DNA of 64,000 nt, taken from NCBI GenBank assembly GCA_024742875.1, contig JANSXP010000001.1:496001-560000 (forward strand). Direction: 5' to 3'. A program made the position numbers and the translations under genes. This document shows, in pieces, positions 62,599-64,000 of the stretch. Numbering within the stretch: position 1 is the first letter of the stretch; each line of letters opens with the position of its first letter. Under the pieces are notes generated by a model. That model had not been told where the DNA came from. It did not search any database and saw only the letters and a list, made by a program, of their open reading frames with translations. This DNA comes from Planctomycetaceae bacterium (GTDB taxonomy: Bacteria; Planctomycetota; Planctomycetia; Planctomycetales; Planctomycetaceae).

Positions 62599-64000
62599 TC
62601 AGGCAATCAGGGACTCGATGGCGTGGCCAAAGTCCTGCTCCAGCCGCTTGTGGCCGGGAATCTGCATCTGTTCCGGCTGGAGTCCCAGTTGCCGCAGAAT
62701 AGTGGCGTGGACGTCTGTGACATAGTGCGGCCTGTCGACAGCGTGGAAGCCGATTTCGTCCGTCGCTCCTTCCACAACACCGCCTTTGAGTCCGCCACCC
62801 GCCATCCAGATGCTGAATCCATAGGGATGGTGGTCGCGGCCGTCGCTTCCCTGAGAGCCGGGCGTGCGGCCAAATTCGGTGGCGAACACCACCAGTGTGC
62901 GATCCAGCAGACCGCGCTGTTTCAGATCCGTCAGCAGCCCGGCCACAGGTTGATCCACCTGGCGGGCCAGTCGGGAGTGCCCCGCTTTCAGGCCGGAATG
63001 CTGGTCCCATGCGCCGGCAGCGCCTGCGCCGTGCTGGATCTGGATAAATCTCACACCCCGTTCGACCAGTCGTCTGGCCGCCAGCAACTGCTGGCCAAAG
63101 GGACGTGTTTCCTGCTGATCAAAACCGTAAAGCCGCTGCATGTCCTGCGTTTCCGTGGCAAAGTCCATCGCCTCTGGCACAGCCGTCTGCATACGAAAGG
63201 CCAGTTCGTACGACTTCATTCGTGCCATCAGTTCCGCGTCGTGCGGATACTCCTGCGCCGACAGCTGATTGAGTCGGCGGATCAGATCAAACGACAAACG
63301 CTGCTCTTCCCGCTCCAGCGTCAGCTCCGGTTTGGCATAGTCCAGCGGATTGGCGGGGTCGACTTTCAGCGGCACGCTGTCGTACGCTGGTCCCAGGTAA
63401 TGACCGTCCCGGCGATCAAAAAACCGCGGCCCCATGGCAATGAACTGAGGCAGATTCTCGTTAAGTGTCCCCAGGCCCCAGGTGACCCACGCTCCGAGTG
63501 TCGGGACGCGGGGGTCCAGCATGTGCCGGCCGGAATGAAACTGCACCTGAGCCCCGTGGTTATCATCGGTCGTCCACATGGAACGCACCACGGCCAGATC
63601 ATCCACACAGCCGCCGATGTGAGGAAACCAGTTGCTGACCGGCAGGCCGCTTTGTCCGTAACGACGGAAGCCGACCTGCAGAGGATATAGCCGATTGCGC
63701 TGCTGACCGTTGGCATCATTCACCACAACAACGCGCACACGCTTCAGTCGCTCCGGATCCTGCACATCGGCAAACGGGCTTTCGTTGATCGTCAGCCCGG
63801 CGTACCGGTTGAGCGCGGGTTTGGGATCAAAACTCTCCATGTGGCTCAGTCCACCCCGCATGAACAGCCAGATGACGTTCGTCGCTTTGGGGGTGGTCTG
63901 TGGTCGGTTGTCCGCTGTCGGCGGGGCACCAGACGTTCCTTCTGCACGCAGCAGTGCGTGCAGCGCCACCGAGCCAAAGCCCAGGCCGGACGTCAGCCAT
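62599..64000 (-). CDS. DUF1501-family secreted protein (5' end outside the window)
   Basis: The frame stays open to the window edge and reads [18 protein letters not shown] near the cut, the usual start region after the Tat signal, so the true start is beyond 64000. Inside the window there are about 467 residues, with [53 protein letters not shown] and the final [17 protein letters not shown]1501 proteins are alkaline-phosphatase-like secreted proteins that usually follow a DUF1553-type cytochrome gene, which may lie just outside. Function is unknown. Confidence 0.92.
   Translation of the reverse strand, partial: WLTSGLGFGSVALHALLRAEGTSGAPPTADNRPQTTPKATNVIWLFMRGGLSHMESFDPKPALNRYAGLTINESPFADVQDPERLKRVRVVVVNDANGQQRNRLYPLQVGFRRYGQSGLPVSNWFPHIGGCVDDLAVVRSMWTTDDNHGAQVQFHSGRHMLDPRVPTLGAWVTWGLGTLNENLPQFIAMGPRFFDRRDGHYLGPAYDSVPLKVDPANPLDYAKPELTLEREEQRLSFDLIRRLNQLSAQEYPHDAELMARMKSYELAFRMQTAVPEAMDFATETQDMQRLYGFDQQETRPFGQQLLAARRLVERGVRFIQIQHGAGAAGAWDQHSGLKAGHSRLARQVDQPVAGLLTDLKQRGLLDRTLVVFATEFGRTPGSQGSDGRDHHPYGFSIWMAGGGLKGGVVEGATDEIGFHAVDRPHYVTDVHATILRQLGLQPEQMQIPGHKRLEQDFGHAIESLIA

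Overview
The window looks like a chromosomal piece of a planctomycete (order Planctomycetales). The signs are two DUF1559 pseudopilin-like proteins, four secreted sulfatases, DUF1501, DUF1552 and DUF1592/DUF1588-type secreted proteins, a giant secreted protein with an LEPR-XLL-like N-terminus, and a TIGR02996-type leucine-rich-repeat protein. No rRNA, tRNA, CRISPR array, transposase or phage module was seen.

Layout. (1) 1-6.3 kb: a MoxR AAA ATPase, a His-rich lipoprotein and an ArsP_1/DUF318-like permease overlap one another, followed by two DUF1559 proteins and a small lipoprotein. The second DUF1559 gene has an in-frame TGA with a SECIS-like hairpin directly after it, making it a selenoprotein candidate. 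(2) 6.5-18.6 kb: a secreted protein with three YHS-like Cys repeats, three sulfatases, and a 2008-residue surface protein with a beta-helix-like region, a seven-repeat FG-GAP propeller and six Fn3-like repeats. (3) 18.7-33.1 kb, minus strand: a nitroreductase and then a ten-gene catabolic cluster transcribed from about 33.1 kb down to 19.7 kb. It encodes a fused 2-oxoacid dehydrogenase E1, E2, an acyl-CoA carboxylase beta subunit, an AtuA protein split into two genes, an enoyl-CoA hydratase, PrpB-, PrpC- and PrpD-like enzymes, and a large acyl-CoA dehydrogenase. (4) 33.3-37.6 kb, plus strand: a divergent Lrp-type regulator followed by thiolase, methyltransferase, 3-hydroxyacyl-CoA dehydrogenase and enoyl-CoA hydratase. 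(5) 37.7-46.4 kb: phenylalanine/tyrosine catabolism, with divergent pterin dehydratase and phenylalanine hydroxylase, then a GntR regulator, HPPD, homogentisate dioxygenase, an unknown conserved protein, fumarylacetoacetase and an acyl-CoA ligase. (6) 46.4-64 kb: mixed secreted hydrolases (SASA esterase, sulfatase, PhoD), transaldolase, a small-molecule kinase, GNAT, the DUF1552/DUF1592 pair, a quinoprotein-esterase fusion, an R2K-like ATP-grasp and a DUF1501 gene cut by the window end.

How the genes fit together. Regions 3-5 form an amino-acid catabolism island. Branched-chain 2-oxoacids probably enter through the E1/E2 complex, propionyl-CoA through the methylcitrate-type enzymes, and Phe/Tyr through PhhA, HPPD, HmgA and FahA to fumarate and acetoacetate. 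The last ligase could activate acetoacetate for the nearby thiolase. No canonical maleylacetoacetate isomerase, tyrosine aminotransferase, dihydrolipoamide dehydrogenase or biotin carboxylase subunit lies in the window. The rest of the window is dominated by secreted enzymes that fit a life on sulfated polysaccharides.

All family assignments were made by reading motifs and by memory of the families. No database search was run.
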